A stretch of 33,218 nt of DNA from Wenzhouxiangella sp. (GTDB lineage: Bacteria; Pseudomonadota; Gammaproteobacteria; Xanthomonadales; Wenzhouxiangellaceae): assembly GCA_021767625.1 (NCBI GenBank), contig JAASTB010000002.1:1-33218 (forward strand). The letters are read 5' to 3'. Each line of letters opens with the position of its first letter. Position 1 is the stretch's first letter. The translations under genes and the position numbers were made by a program. The notes below the pieces were generated by a model. The model was not told the origin of the DNA. It was given only the letters and a program-made list of their open reading frames with translations, and did no database searches. This document shows, one piece after another, positions 1 through 9,253 of the stretch.

Positions 1-1
1 G

Positions 2-883
2 TACCAGCACATCTTCTGGTTCTTCGGGCATCCCGAGGTCTACATCATGATCCTGCCGGCCTTCGGCATCGTCTCGGAGATCCTGCCGACCTTCTCGCGC
101 AAGCCCCTGTTCGGCTACACCTCGATGGTGTACGCGACGGCCTCGATCGCCTTCCTGTCGTTCATCGTCTGGGCGCACCACATGTTCACCGTGGGCATGC
201 CGCTGGGCGGCAACATCTTCTTCATGTACGCCACGATGGTGATTGCGGTTCCGACCGGCGTGAAGGTGTTCAACTGGGTCTCCACCATGTGGCGGGGCTC
301 GATGACCTTCGAAACACCCATGCTGTTCGCCCTGGGCTTCATCGTGCTGTTCACCATCGGCGGCTTCTCGGGCCTGATGCTGGCCATCGTGCCGGCCGAC
401 TTCCAGTACCACGACACCTACTTCGTGGTGGCGCACTTCCACTACGTGCTGGTCACCGGCGCGGTTTTCGCGATCATGGCCGGCGTCTACTACTGGCTGC
501 CCAAGTGGACCGGCTACATGTACAACGAGAAGCTCGGCAAGATCCATTTCTGGGCTTCGACGATCTCGGTCAACGTGCTGTTCTTCCCGCAGCACTACCT
601 GGGCCTGGCGGGCATGCCGCGACGCATTCCCGACTACGCCGTGCAGTTCGCCGAGTTCAACATGATCTCGTCGATCGGCGGCTTCGCCTTCGGCCTCGCC
701 CAGCTGATCTTCGTCTACATCGTCTGGCAGGCGGCCCGCGGCGGCGAACGCGCCACCGGCCAGGTCTGGGAAGGCGCCCGCGGTCTGGAGTGGACGGTAC
801 CCTCGCCGGCCCCGCTGCACACCTTCGACACGCCGCCGAAGGTCGACGACAGCGTGACCGCCCATGCCGACCGGCTCGTTTGA
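2..883 (+). CDS. ctaD: cytochrome c oxidase subunit I (aa3-type), 3' part
   Basis: The gene enters from the left edge, and about 293 C-terminal residues are visible. Subunit I of the haem-copper oxidase reduces O2 at the haem a3-CuB centre and pumps protons in the inner membrane. The visible part starts just before the HPEVY motif (CuB histidine and its cross-linked tyrosine). It continues with the HHMF pair of CuB ligands, a lysine of the K-channel region (GVKVFNW) and the HDTYFVVAHFHYV segment carrying the histidines of haem a3 and haem a. Several hydrophobic membrane helices alternate with these motifs. All metal ligands expected in this part are present, so the gene looks functional. It is followed directly by a tiny membrane protein and subunit III, as in proteobacterial cta clusters. 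The true start and the D-channel lie outside the window. Confidence 0.97.
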   Translation, partial: YQHIFWFFGHPEVYIMILPAFGIVSEILPTFSRKPLFGYTSMVYATASIAFLSFIVWAHHMFTVGMPLGGNIFFMYATMVIAVPTGVKVFNWVSTMWRGSMTFETPMLFALGFIVLFTIGGFSGLMLAIVPADFQYHDTYFVVAHFHYVLVTGAVFAIMAGVYYWLPKWTGYMYNEKLGKIHFWASTISVNVLFFPQHYLGLAGMPRRIPDYAVQFAEFNMISSIGGFAFGLAQLIFVYIVWQAARGGERATGQVWEGARGLEWTVPSPAPLHTFDTPPKVDDSVTAHADRLV

Positions 884-896
884 GGAGAGCCGGGCC

Positions 897-1025
897 TTGG
901 GCGACGGCAATGAGCAACACAGGGCCAGACGGCGCCGTGCCATCCGCACGGCGCTCGTCCTTGCCGGGGTGGTGCTGCTCATCTATCTGGGCTTCATCAT
1001 GAAGGGCGTGCTCAACGCAGCCTGA
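897..1025 (+). CDS. cytochrome oxidase small assembly-type membrane protein (42 aa)
   Basis: A 42-residue protein lies between ctaD and ctaE. It has a short polar, arginine-rich N-terminus (RARRRRAIRT) followed by one membrane helix (about LVLAGVVLLIYLGFIMKG) and almost nothing after it. The proposed TTG start at 897 has a strong GAGGAG ribosome site 9 bases upstream, overlapping the ctaD stop. An in-frame ATG at 864 inside ctaD would add 11 residues but has no comparable site. Very small one-helix proteins with this arginine-then-helix pattern occur in the same place in other proteobacterial oxidase clusters and are named small assembly proteins; that name comes from position and shape. The N-terminus also resembles the membrane anchor of Cox11/CtaG, which is absent here. 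Confidence 0.7.
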   Translation: MGDGNEQHRARRRRAIRTALVLAGVVLLIYLGFIMKGVLNAA

Positions 1026-1083
1026 GCAACGACGGAGCTGGCGCACGGGCCAGCGACAAAAGAAACTGAATCAGGGAACAACC

Positions 1084-1944
1084 ATGGCACAAGGACACTA
1101 CTACGTACCCCACACGGCCAAGTGGCCCATCGTCGGATCGATCGGCCTGTTCGTGATGATGATCGGCGCGGCCAGCTGGCTCAACCAGGCGGCATTCGGG
1201 CCCTGGTTCACTCTCGCCGGATCCGCGATCGTCCTGGTGATGATCTTCGGCTGGTTTTCCGACGTCATCCGCGAATCCCAGAAGGGCCTGTACAACGAGG
1301 CAGTGGACGGCTCCTTCCGGCAGGGAATGATCTGGTTCATCTTCTCTGAAGTCATGTTCTTCGCGGCCTTCTTCGGCGCCCTGTTCTATGCCCGCATGTT
1401 CGCCGTGCCCTGGCTGGGCGGCGAAGGCACGGGCGCGATGACCAACGAGCTGCTGTTTCCCCAGTTCGACTCGGCCTGGCCGACCGCCGGCCCCGGCCAG
1501 CTCGGCGGAGGCTTCGAAACCATTCCGGCTTTCGGTCTGCCGCTGTTCAACACGCTTATCCTGCTGACCTCCGGCCTGACCATCACCCTGGCCCACTGGG
1601 CACTGAAGCAGGCCAAGCGCGGCGCGCTGATCGGCTGGATGCTGGCGACGGTGGCCCTGGGCGTGCTCTTCCTGTATTTCCAGGCAACCGAATACGTTCA
1701 CGCCTACCAGGACCTCGGTCTGACGCTGGGCTCGGGAATCTACGGGTCGACCTTCTTCATGCTGACCGGCTTCCACGGCCTGCACGTCACGCTGGGCACG
1801 ATCATGCTGATCGTCATTACCCTGCGCTGCATGGCGGGTCACTTCTCCAAGAAGAACCACTTCGGCTGGGAAGCAGTGGCCTGGTACTGGCACTTCGTCG
1901 ACGTGGTCTGGCTGGGCCTGTTCGTCTTCGTCTACGTCCTCTGA
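1084..1944 (+). CDS. ctaE: cytochrome c oxidase subunit III
   Basis: This 286-residue integral membrane protein is subunit III of the aa3-type oxidase, which stabilises the catalytic core and proton uptake. About seven hydrophobic helices are visible. Family hallmarks include the SEVMFFAAFFGALFYARMF helix with its conserved glutamate, the ATEYVHA turn, the TGFHGLHV motif and a C-terminal WHFVDVVWLGLF helix. The start follows the NYxPH-like opening (GHYYVPHTAKWP) normal for the family. It is 58 bases after the small membrane protein and presumably in the same transcript. The next gene runs in the opposite direction and an intrinsic terminator follows, so the oxidase operon ends here. No cox11, surf1 or haem A synthesis gene follows. 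Confidence 0.97.
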   Translation: MAQGHYYVPHTAKWPIVGSIGLFVMMIGAASWLNQAAFGPWFTLAGSAIVLVMIFGWFSDVIRESQKGLYNEAVDGSFRQGMIWFIFSEVMFFAAFFGALFYARMFAVPWLGGEGTGAMTNELLFPQFDSAWPTAGPGQLGGGFETIPAFGLPLFNTLILLTSGLTITLAHWALKQAKRGALIGWMLATVALGVLFLYFQATEYVHAYQDLGLTLGSGIYGSTFFMLTGFHGLHVTLGTIMLIVITLRCMAGHFSKKNHFGWEAVAWYWHFVDVVWLGLFVFVYVL

Positions 1945-1972
1945 CGAAGCGGCGACAATTCAGCAAAGAGAG

Positions 1973-1998
1973 TGCCGGCCTTGCGCCGGCATTTTCTT
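1973..1998 (+). terminator. intrinsic terminator of the oxidase operon
   Basis: A perfect 7-bp stem (TGCCGGC, five-base loop CTTGC, GCCGGCA) is followed at once by TTTTCTT. It lies 29 bases after the ctaE stop and just before the stop of the convergent lipoprotein gene, so it ends the cta transcript. On the minus strand the tail is less T-rich, so it may stop that transcript only weakly. Confidence 0.85.
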
Positions 1999-2001
1999 GT
2001 C

Positions 2002-2447
2002 CTAGCCTCGCCCGGCAACGGTCTCCCAGCGGGCCGAGATGAGCATCCATTCGCCGTCGTCCAGGCGCCAGCCGGTGGTGAGCCGGTACCAGCCTCCGGT
2101 ATCGGGGATCAGTCCCGTTCCGCCGGTGACGACGGCGTGCATGGTGGCGGTCGCCCGTTCTTCGCCCTGCAGCGCCACTTCGATATCGACCAGGCGCGCC
2201 TTGATCTTATCGTGAGCGAGTATTTCCCGGCGCAGCAGGAAGCCGGCCGCGCGGCGGTCCAGGCTGCGCGTAGCGGCGGTGAAATCTTCGGCGATCGGCG
2301 CCATGAAAGACCGGGCATTGCCTTCGGCCAGGTCGGCCTGCATGCCCTCAATCCGGTTGCGGATCTGCTCCTCGGCAGGGGGACGCTCTCCGCAGGCCGC
2401 CAGCATCATGATGGACAAAAGCGCCGGGGCGACACCGCGCAGGCGGC

Positions 2448-2451
<4 letters not shown>
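2002..2451 (-). CDS. small predicted lipoprotein, NTF2/SnoaL-like size
   Basis: A 149-residue protein with a classic lipoprotein signal: a short basic N-terminus, a hydrophobic stretch and a lipobox ending at LAAC, giving a lipid-modified cysteine near residue 20. The mature part has an amphipathic helix (EEQIRNRIEGMQADLAEGNA), then alternating strands ending in WRLDDGEWMLISARW. This pattern is reminiscent of small NTF2-like folds, which is an impression and not a family match. The GTG start overlaps the stop of the upstream GCS2-CBS gene (GTGA), so the two are very likely translationally coupled and may act together. The function is unknown. It should sit in the inner or outer membrane facing the periplasm, while its partner is cytoplasmic. 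Confidence 0.85.
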
Positions 2452-4370
<1,919 letters not shown>

Positions 4371-4400
4371 GGGACGGTCGCCCGAGGTGACTTCCCGGCG

Positions 4401-4429
4401 ATAATAAACGCCCCTCGTGAAAGGGGCAA
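4401..4429 (-). promoter_or_regulatory. candidate sigma70 promoter of the GCS2-CBS gene
   Basis: Read on the minus strand there is a TTGCCC box (4424-4429), a 17-base spacer and a TATTAT box (4401-4406), about 30 bases before the ATG at 4370. The spacer contains most of a GCCCCT/AGGGGC inverted repeat (4410-4427) that could be an operator. This is the only AT-rich spot in the 165-base divergent region between this gene and the acyl-CoA ligase. I saw no convincing plus-strand promoter there. Confidence 0.45.
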
Positions 4430-4535
4430 ATGGCCGCTCTCACGGGGGCCGGGGTAAGCTTGTCTCGCGATGCGACCTGTGCCAAGCTTTAGCCCTTGAT
4501 GATATTGCAACGGAACGGATTGGAAGGGAGATCCC

Positions 4536-6224
4536 ATGAGCGACAAGCCCTGGCTCAACGAGTATCCGGAAGGGGTGCAAGCCGAAATCGACATGGACGA
4601 GTTCGACTCGGTCGTCGATGTCATCGACAAGAGCTGCAACGAGTTCCGCGACAAGGTTGCGTACGTCAACTTCGGCGCCGAGCTGACTTTCGGCCAGGTG
4701 GACCGGCACAGCGCGGCCTTTGCCGCACGCTTGCAGGCCATGGGTCTGGAGAAGGGCGACCGGATCGCGATCATGATGCCCAACGTGCTGCAGTACCCGA
4801 TTGCGGTGTTCGGCGCCCTGCGGGCCGGCCTGGCGGTTGTCAACACCAATCCGCTCTACACCGCGCGGGAACTCAAGCACCAGCTCAACGACTCCGGCGC
4901 CAAGGCGATCGTCATCATGGACAACTTCGCCAGCGTGCTCGAGGCGGTCATCGACGACGTGCCGGTCGAGCACGTGATTCTCACGCGTATGGGCGACATG
5001 CTCGGCGGCCTCAAGGGCGCGCTGACCAACTTCGTCGTGCGCTACGTCAAGAAGATGGTGCCGGCCTACAACCTGCCCAATGCACGGCCGTTCAACGCGG
5101 TGCTCCGCGAAGGCGCGGACGAACGCTTCCTGCCGGTCGAGCTCGGTCATGAAGACATCGCTTTCCTCCAGTACACCGGCGGCACCACCGGCGTGTCGAA
5201 GGGCGCCGTGCTCACCCACGGCAACATGGTCGCGAACATGCAGCAGGCCTCGGCCTGGCTGGGCGGGCGCCTGGACATCGGCAAGGAAACCATCATCACC
5301 GCCCTGCCCCTCTACCACATCTTCGCGCTGACGGCGAACTGCCTGGTCTTCGTCAAACTGGGCGGTCGCAACGTACTGATCACCAATCCGCGCGACATGA
5401 GCGGCTTCGTCAAGGAGCTGGGCAAGGAGAAGTTCACGGCCATCACGGGCGTGAACACGCTGTTCAACGGCCTGCTCAACACACCGGGTTTCGAGGACCT
5501 GGACTTCTCGAGTCTCAAGATGACCCTGGGCGGCGGCATGGCCGTGCAGCGATCGGTTGCCGAGCGCTGGAAGAAGGTGACCGGCGTGACCCTGGTCGAG
5601 GCCTACGGCCTGACCGAGACCTCGCCGGCGGCCTGCATCAACCCCATGGACCTCGAGGAGTACAACGGCGCCATCGGGCTGCCGATTTCCTCGACCGAAT
5701 GCCGGGTCATCGATCCGGACGGCAATCCGCTGCCGGTGGGCGAAACCGGCGAGCTGTGCGTGCGCGGCCCGCAGGTGATGCAGGGTTACTGGAACCGGCC
5801 CGAAGAGACCGCCAAGGTGCTCGGCGACGACGGCTGGCTGCGCACCGGCGACATGGCGAAGATGGACGAGAAGGGTTACTTCTACATCGTCGACCGCAAG
5901 AAGGACATGATCCTGGTATCCGGCTTCAACGTCTATCCCAACGAGGTCGAGGATGTCGTGGCCGACCACCCGAAAGTCCTCGAGGTCGGCGCCATCGGCG
6001 CGCCGGACGAAAAGTCTGGCGAAGTGGTCAAGGTGGTCGTGGTCCGCAAGGACGATTCGCTGACGGTCAAGGAACTGCGCGAGTTCTGCCGCGAACAGCT
6101 GACCGGCTACAAGGTGCCCAAGTACGTCGAGTTCGTGGACGAATTGCCCAAGACCAACGTGGGCAAGATTCTCCGCCGCGAACTTCGCGACCTCTATGGG
6201 GAGGCGCGAAGCTCCGAGGACTAA
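4536..6224 (+). CDS. fadD: long-chain fatty acid-CoA ligase (FadD type)
   Basis: A 562-residue adenylate-forming enzyme that activates free fatty acids to acyl-CoA with ATP; the E. coli FadD is about the same length. The P-loop-like motif YTGGTTGVSKGAVLTHGN is at about 210-227. VEAYGLTETSPAACIN, the GWLRTGDMAKMD hinge region, DRKKDMILVSGFNVYPNEVE and a C-terminal KTNVGKILRREL with the catalytic lysine complete the set of ANL-superfamily motifs. The membrane-associated N-terminus opens with MSDKPWLNEYP as in FadD proteins. A strong AAGGGAG ribosome site precedes the ATG. It stands alone between a divergent GCS2-CBS gene and the convergent dinB. It would feed the FadJ/FadI pair encoded 13 kb away. 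Confidence 0.93.
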   Translation: MSDKPWLNEYPEGVQAEIDMDEFDSVVDVIDKSCNEFRDKVAYVNFGAELTFGQVDRHSAAFAARLQAMGLEKGDRIAIMMPNVLQYPIAVFGALRAGLAVVNTNPLYTARELKHQLNDSGAKAIVIMDNFASVLEAVIDDVPVEHVILTRMGDMLGGLKGALTNFVVRYVKKMVPAYNLPNARPFNAVLREGADERFLPVELGHEDIAFLQYTGGTTGVSKGAVLTHGNMVANMQQASAWLGGRLDIGKETIITALPLYHIFALTANCLVFVKLGGRNVLITNPRDMSGFVKELGKEKFTAITGVNTLFNGLLNTPGFEDLDFSSLKMTLGGGMAVQRSVAERWKKVTGVTLVEAYGLTETSPAACINPMDLEEYNGAIGLPISSTECRVIDPDGNPLPVGETGELCVRGPQVMQGYWNRPEETAKVLGDDGWLRTGDMAKMDEKGYFYIVDRKKDMILVSGFNVYPNEVEDVVADHPKVLEVGAIGAPDEKSGEVVKVVVVRKDDSLTVKELREFCREQLTGYKVPKYVEFVDELPKTNVGKILRRELRDLYGEARSSED

Positions 6225-6248
6225 GCGCCGGCGCGGGGGCCCCGCCCC

Positions 6249-7337
6249 TCAACCGAGCAGGTCGGTTTCGTCCGGCCGCTCGGCCAAACCGGATACGCCC
6301 ACACCGATCAGGCGCACGGCGAATTGCCGGCGCCATCCGGCCCAGCCCTCCAGCAATTCCCGGGCGCCGGCGAGAATCTTCGCGGCGCTGCGGGTATGCC
6401 CGCCCAGCGACTGGCTGCGCGTGATGGTCGAGAATCCGCTCGAGCGCAGCTTGATCGTGACCGTCCGGGCATAGAGGCTGCGGTCGGCGAGCCGCGAGGC
6501 CACCTTGTCGGCCTGGCGGGCCATGACCTCGACCAGCGCCTCGATCGAGTGGATGTCTTCGGCAAACGTGGTCTCCTGGCTGATCGAGCGGCGCACGCGT
6601 TCGACCTTGACTTCCCGCTCGTCGATGCCGGTCGCCCGCTCGACGAGTTCCAGGGCGTGATCCCCGAACAGCCCCGAAAGCACGTCCAGGCTGGTCCGGC
6701 GCAACTGGCCGACGGTGAATACGCCGACATCGTGCAGGCGTTCGGCGGTGCGCGGTCCGATTCCCCACAGTCGCCGGATCGGCAGCGGATCGAGAAAGCG
6801 CTGCACACGATCGGCCGGGATGTGCACCAGGCCGTCGGGCTTGTCGTAGTCGGAGGCGATCTTGGCCAGGAGCTTGTTGTGCGCCATGCCCACCGAGGCC
6901 GTCAGGCCGGTGGATTCGGCGATGCGGCGCTTGAGCCGGCGGCCGATTTCGGGCAGGGATTCGCCCCGTTCGTGGACGGGTTCGCTCACGTCGATGAAGG
7001 CCTCGTCGAGGCTCAGGCCCTCGATTCGATCACTGAACTCCGCGAATATCTCGAAGACCTGACTCGAGACCTCCCGGTAACGCTCGAAGCGCGCGGCCAC
7101 GAAAACACCCGAAGGACACAGACGCCTGGCCCGTGCACCGGGCATGGCCGAGCGCACGCCGTATTGCCGGGCCTCGTAGCTGGCCGCCGCCACCACGCCG
7201 CGGCTGCTGCCGCCGCCGACCATGACGGGGCGTCCACGCAATTCGGGATGATCGCGCTGCTCTACGCTGGCGTAGAAGGCATCCATATCGACATGGATGA
7301 TCGCCCGCCGGCGGTGGGAAGGGGAGCCTGGATTCAG
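6249..7337 (-). CDS. dinB: DNA polymerase IV (Y family, translesion)
   Basis: About 362 residues, the usual DinB length. The N-terminal palm motif IIHVDMDAFYASVEQ and the SLDEAFIDV motif supply the catalytic acidic residues. They are followed by the helix-hairpin-helix region (RRLWGIGPRTAERLHDVGVFTVGQL) and a little-finger domain. The C-terminus (ERPDETDLLG) lacks a clear beta-clamp QLxLF-type peptide, though DLLG may be a weak form. Start choice is difficult. The conserved N-terminus has no ATG, GTG or TTG just before it; the nearest ATG (7484) lies deep inside pilZ in another frame. The best candidate is CTG at 7335-7337, which overlaps the pilZ stop as CTGA. The enzyme copies past lesions at low fidelity; here it is the last gene of the holB-pilZ cluster. 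Confidence 0.93.
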   Translation of the reverse strand: MNPGSPSHRRRAIIHVDMDAFYASVEQRDHPELRGRPVMVGGGSSRGVVAAASYEARQYGVRSAMPGARARRLCPSGVFVAARFERYREVSSQVFEIFAEFSDRIEGLSLDEAFIDVSEPVHERGESLPEIGRRLKRRIAESTGLTASVGMAHNKLLAKIASDYDKPDGLVHIPADRVQRFLDPLPIRRLWGIGPRTAERLHDVGVFTVGQLRRTSLDVLSGLFGDHALELVERATGIDEREVKVERVRRSISQETTFAEDIHSIEALVEVMARQADKVASRLADRSLYARTVTIKLRSSGFSTITRSQSLGGHTRSAAKILAGARELLEGWAGWRRQFAVRLIGVGVSGLAERPDETDLLG

Positions 7338-7672
7338 ATCGTGCGCGTCGGCTTGTCGCTGTCGAGCATGCCCGCCAGCAGCGAGACGATCGTGCTCTGG
7401 GCCTGCTGGCCCTCGGCGCTGTCGGAAAACTGAACGCCGACGCCGCTGTTGGCGGTGTGGCGACCGCCCGCCGGCGTCAGCCATGCCACCTTGCCGGGCA
7501 CGGCGATTCGCTCTTCGCCCATCAGGCCGAGCAGGATCAGCACTTCGTCGCCGAGCTGGAACTGTTTGCGCGTGGGCACGAACAGCCCGCCGTTGATCAG
7601 AAACGGCATGTAGGCGCCGTAGAGCTCCTGCTTGTTCTCGATGTTGTAGGACAGAATGCCTTTCTGGGCCAT
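7334..7672 (-). CDS. pilZ: PilZ domain protein, type IV pilus type
   Basis: A 112-residue protein matching the small PilZ proteins needed for type IV pilus assembly: ILSYNIENKQELYGAYMPF near the start, GGLFVPT, LGDEVLILL, PGKVAWLTPAG, GVGVQF and a SDKPT tail. The N-terminal RxxxR motif that c-di-GMP-binding PilZ domains use is missing, as in this subgroup, so it probably does not bind the nucleotide directly. It follows holB, the same position it has in Pseudomonas and Xanthomonas. The ATG lies 4 bases after the holB stop. Its TGA overlaps the proposed CTG start of dinB. Confidence 0.93.
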   Translation of the reverse strand: MAQKGILSYNIENKQELYGAYMPFLINGGLFVPTRKQFQLGDEVLILLGLMGEERIAVPGKVAWLTPAGGRHTANSGVGVQFSDSAEGQQAQSTIVSLLAGMLDSDKPTRTI

Positions 7673-7676
7673 GGCC

Positions 7677-8627
7677 TCACTTCCGCGCCGTTTGTGACGC
7701 TTCCCATTCTAGCAGCCAACGACCGAGAAGCAGGTCCTGGCGGACCACGCCGCGCTCGGCCTCGCGATGGCCGTCGAGGGCCATCTGCCACAGGCGCGCC
7801 AGCGCGCGGCGATCGACCCCTTCGGGCAGGCGCTTGCCGGCAGGCTGCCAGCCGCCGGCACCGCTGGCACGCGCCGTGACGACGGTCAGCCAGCGCGCCA
7901 GCCACTGCCAGGTCGCGGCCGGGTCGGCCTGCCAGCGCTCGAGCACCTCGCCGTGGGGCCGCCCTTCGACCAGGTCGTCGAGGATGGAAAGCCCGGTTTC
8001 CAGGCCGCCGGAGACGAGCATGTCGCGCGCCGCCAGCGGAGCGCCCGCGCTCAGCTGCAGCGCCGCTTCTCGATCCGCCTGAGCAGCGTCCGGGCAAGCC
8101 TCGGCCAGCCAGGGCGCGGTTGTTTCAGGGTCGGGTGCGCGCAGGGGCAGTTGCTGGCAACGCGAGCGGATGGTCGCGGGCAGTCGGGCCGGCTGTTCGC
8201 TGAGCAGGATCAGCCAGGCGCCCGGGGGCGGCTCTTCCAGGGTCTTGAGCAGGGCGTTGGCCGCGTTGCGGTTCATGGCATCCGCCTGCGGAATCATGCC
8301 GACGCGGTTGCTGCCGAGCGACGCGGTCAGCTGCAGTCGCTCGATGAGTCCGCGGACCTGGTCGACGCCGATGCCCTGCTTGTCTTCGGGCACTTCGACG
8401 ATAAACAGGTCGGGATGCGTTCCGCCTTCGAAATACCGGCAGCTCTGGCAGGCGCCGCAAGCACCCTGCTCTCCCGGTTCACTGCACAACAGCAGCCGGG
8501 CCAGCCAGTCGCCCAGTTCTCGCTTGCCGATGCCGCGCGGACCGTGGATCAGGGGCGCATGCCCCAGGCGCTGGCCCTCGATGCGGTCGCGGAGCGTTCT
8601 ACAGTGGGTTTCGAGCCAGGGCAGCAT
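7677..8627 (-). CDS. holB: DNA polymerase III subunit delta'
   Basis: About 316 residues. Delta' is the rigid stator of the clamp loader that helps place the beta clamp on DNA. Visible are a P-loop-like HGPRGIGKRE (about residue 30), the zinc module with cysteines in CSEPGEQGACGACQSC, and the sensor-1 region NALLKTLEEPPPGAWLILLS with the SRCQQ motif that follows. The C-terminal collar domain is helical and poorly conserved. ATG at 8627 forms a TGATG overlap with the tmk stop and has a GGAG site 11 bases upstream; a GTG three codons earlier (8636) is the alternative. The tmk-holB-pilZ order is conserved in gammaproteobacteria and suggests coupled expression. Confidence 0.94.
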   Translation of the reverse strand: MLPWLETHCRTLRDRIEGQRLGHAPLIHGPRGIGKRELGDWLARLLLCSEPGEQGACGACQSCRYFEGGTHPDLFIVEVPEDKQGIGVDQVRGLIERLQLTASLGSNRVGMIPQADAMNRNAANALLKTLEEPPPGAWLILLSEQPARLPATIRSRCQQLPLRAPDPETTAPWLAEACPDAAQADREAALQLSAGAPLAARDMLVSGGLETGLSILDDLVEGRPHGEVLERWQADPAATWQWLARWLTVVTARASGAGGWQPAGKRLPEGVDRRALARLWQMALDGHREAERGVVRQDLLLGRWLLEWEASQTARK

Positions 8628-9253
8628 CAGCGCCACTTCTCCTCCAATGCGTTTTCGATGGCGGCCGAAACGTCCGGCAGCGGGCGGGCGGCGTCGATGA
8701 CGACGAAACGCTCGGGTTCGCGCTCGGCCTGGCGAAGGTAGGCCTCCCGGACCCGCTCGAGGAATTCCGGCCGGTTCTGTTCCATCCGGTCGGGCCCGCC
8801 GTCGCGTCCGCGGATGCGTTCCATGCCCAGCGCCACCGGAACGTCGAGCAGCAGGGTCAGGTCGGGCTTCAGGTCGGGATGAACCAGGTCGGCGAGGGTC
8901 TCGACCGCTGCCGCTCCCAGTTGGCGTCCGGCACCCTGGTAGGCACGGCTGGCGTCGGTGAAGCGGTCGCAGACCACATCGGTTCCCGCCGACAGGGCCG
9001 GCCGGATGATGCCTGCCAGGTTCTCCTGCCGCGCGGCGAACATCAGCAGCAGTTCGCTCATCGGCGTGAGCGGGCCCGTTTCCGGGTTTAGCAGGAGGTC
9101 CCGGATGCGCTCGGCCGCGGGCGTCCCGCCCGGCTCACGCGTGATGACGGCCTCGCGGCCACGGCTCGCCAGCCACTCGGAGATGGTTCGCATCGCCGTC
9201 GTCTTGCCGGCGCCCTCTCCGCCCTCGAGCGTGATGAATCGCCCGCGCATCAA
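8627..9253 (-). CDS. tmk: thymidylate kinase
   Basis: A 208-residue enzyme that phosphorylates dTMP to dTDP for DNA synthesis. The P-loop GGEGAGKTT is at about residues 11-19. The DR motif with thymidine-site residues appears as CDRFTDASRAYQGAGRQL, and a basic-poor LID region (RGRDGGPDRMEQ) is followed by a helix ending FLERVREAYL. In this E. coli-type arrangement the catalytic arginine sits in the LID. The ATG at 9253 overlaps the mltG stop as ATGA; a second ATG follows immediately. The length is normal and no key residue is missing. Confidence 0.96.
   Translation of the reverse strand: MMRGRFITLEGGEGAGKTTAMRTISEWLASRGREAVITREPGGTPAAERIRDLLLNPETGPLTPMSELLLMFAARQENLAGIIRPALSAGTDVVCDRFTDASRAYQGAGRQLGAAAVETLADLVHPDLKPDLTLLLDVPVALGMERIRGRDGGPDRMEQNRPEFLERVREAYLRQAEREPERFVVIDAARPLPDVSAAIENALEEKWR

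Noticed and set aside
4440..5969. Long open frame on the minus strand opposite fadD
   Set aside because: Rich in His, Asp, Val and Gly with no motif; a shadow of the acyl-CoA ligase.
6225..6248. GC-only palindromes (GCGCCGGCGC and GCGGGGGCCCCGC) between fadD and dinB
   Set aside because: They could form hairpins, but no T-run follows on either strand, so I do not call a terminator.
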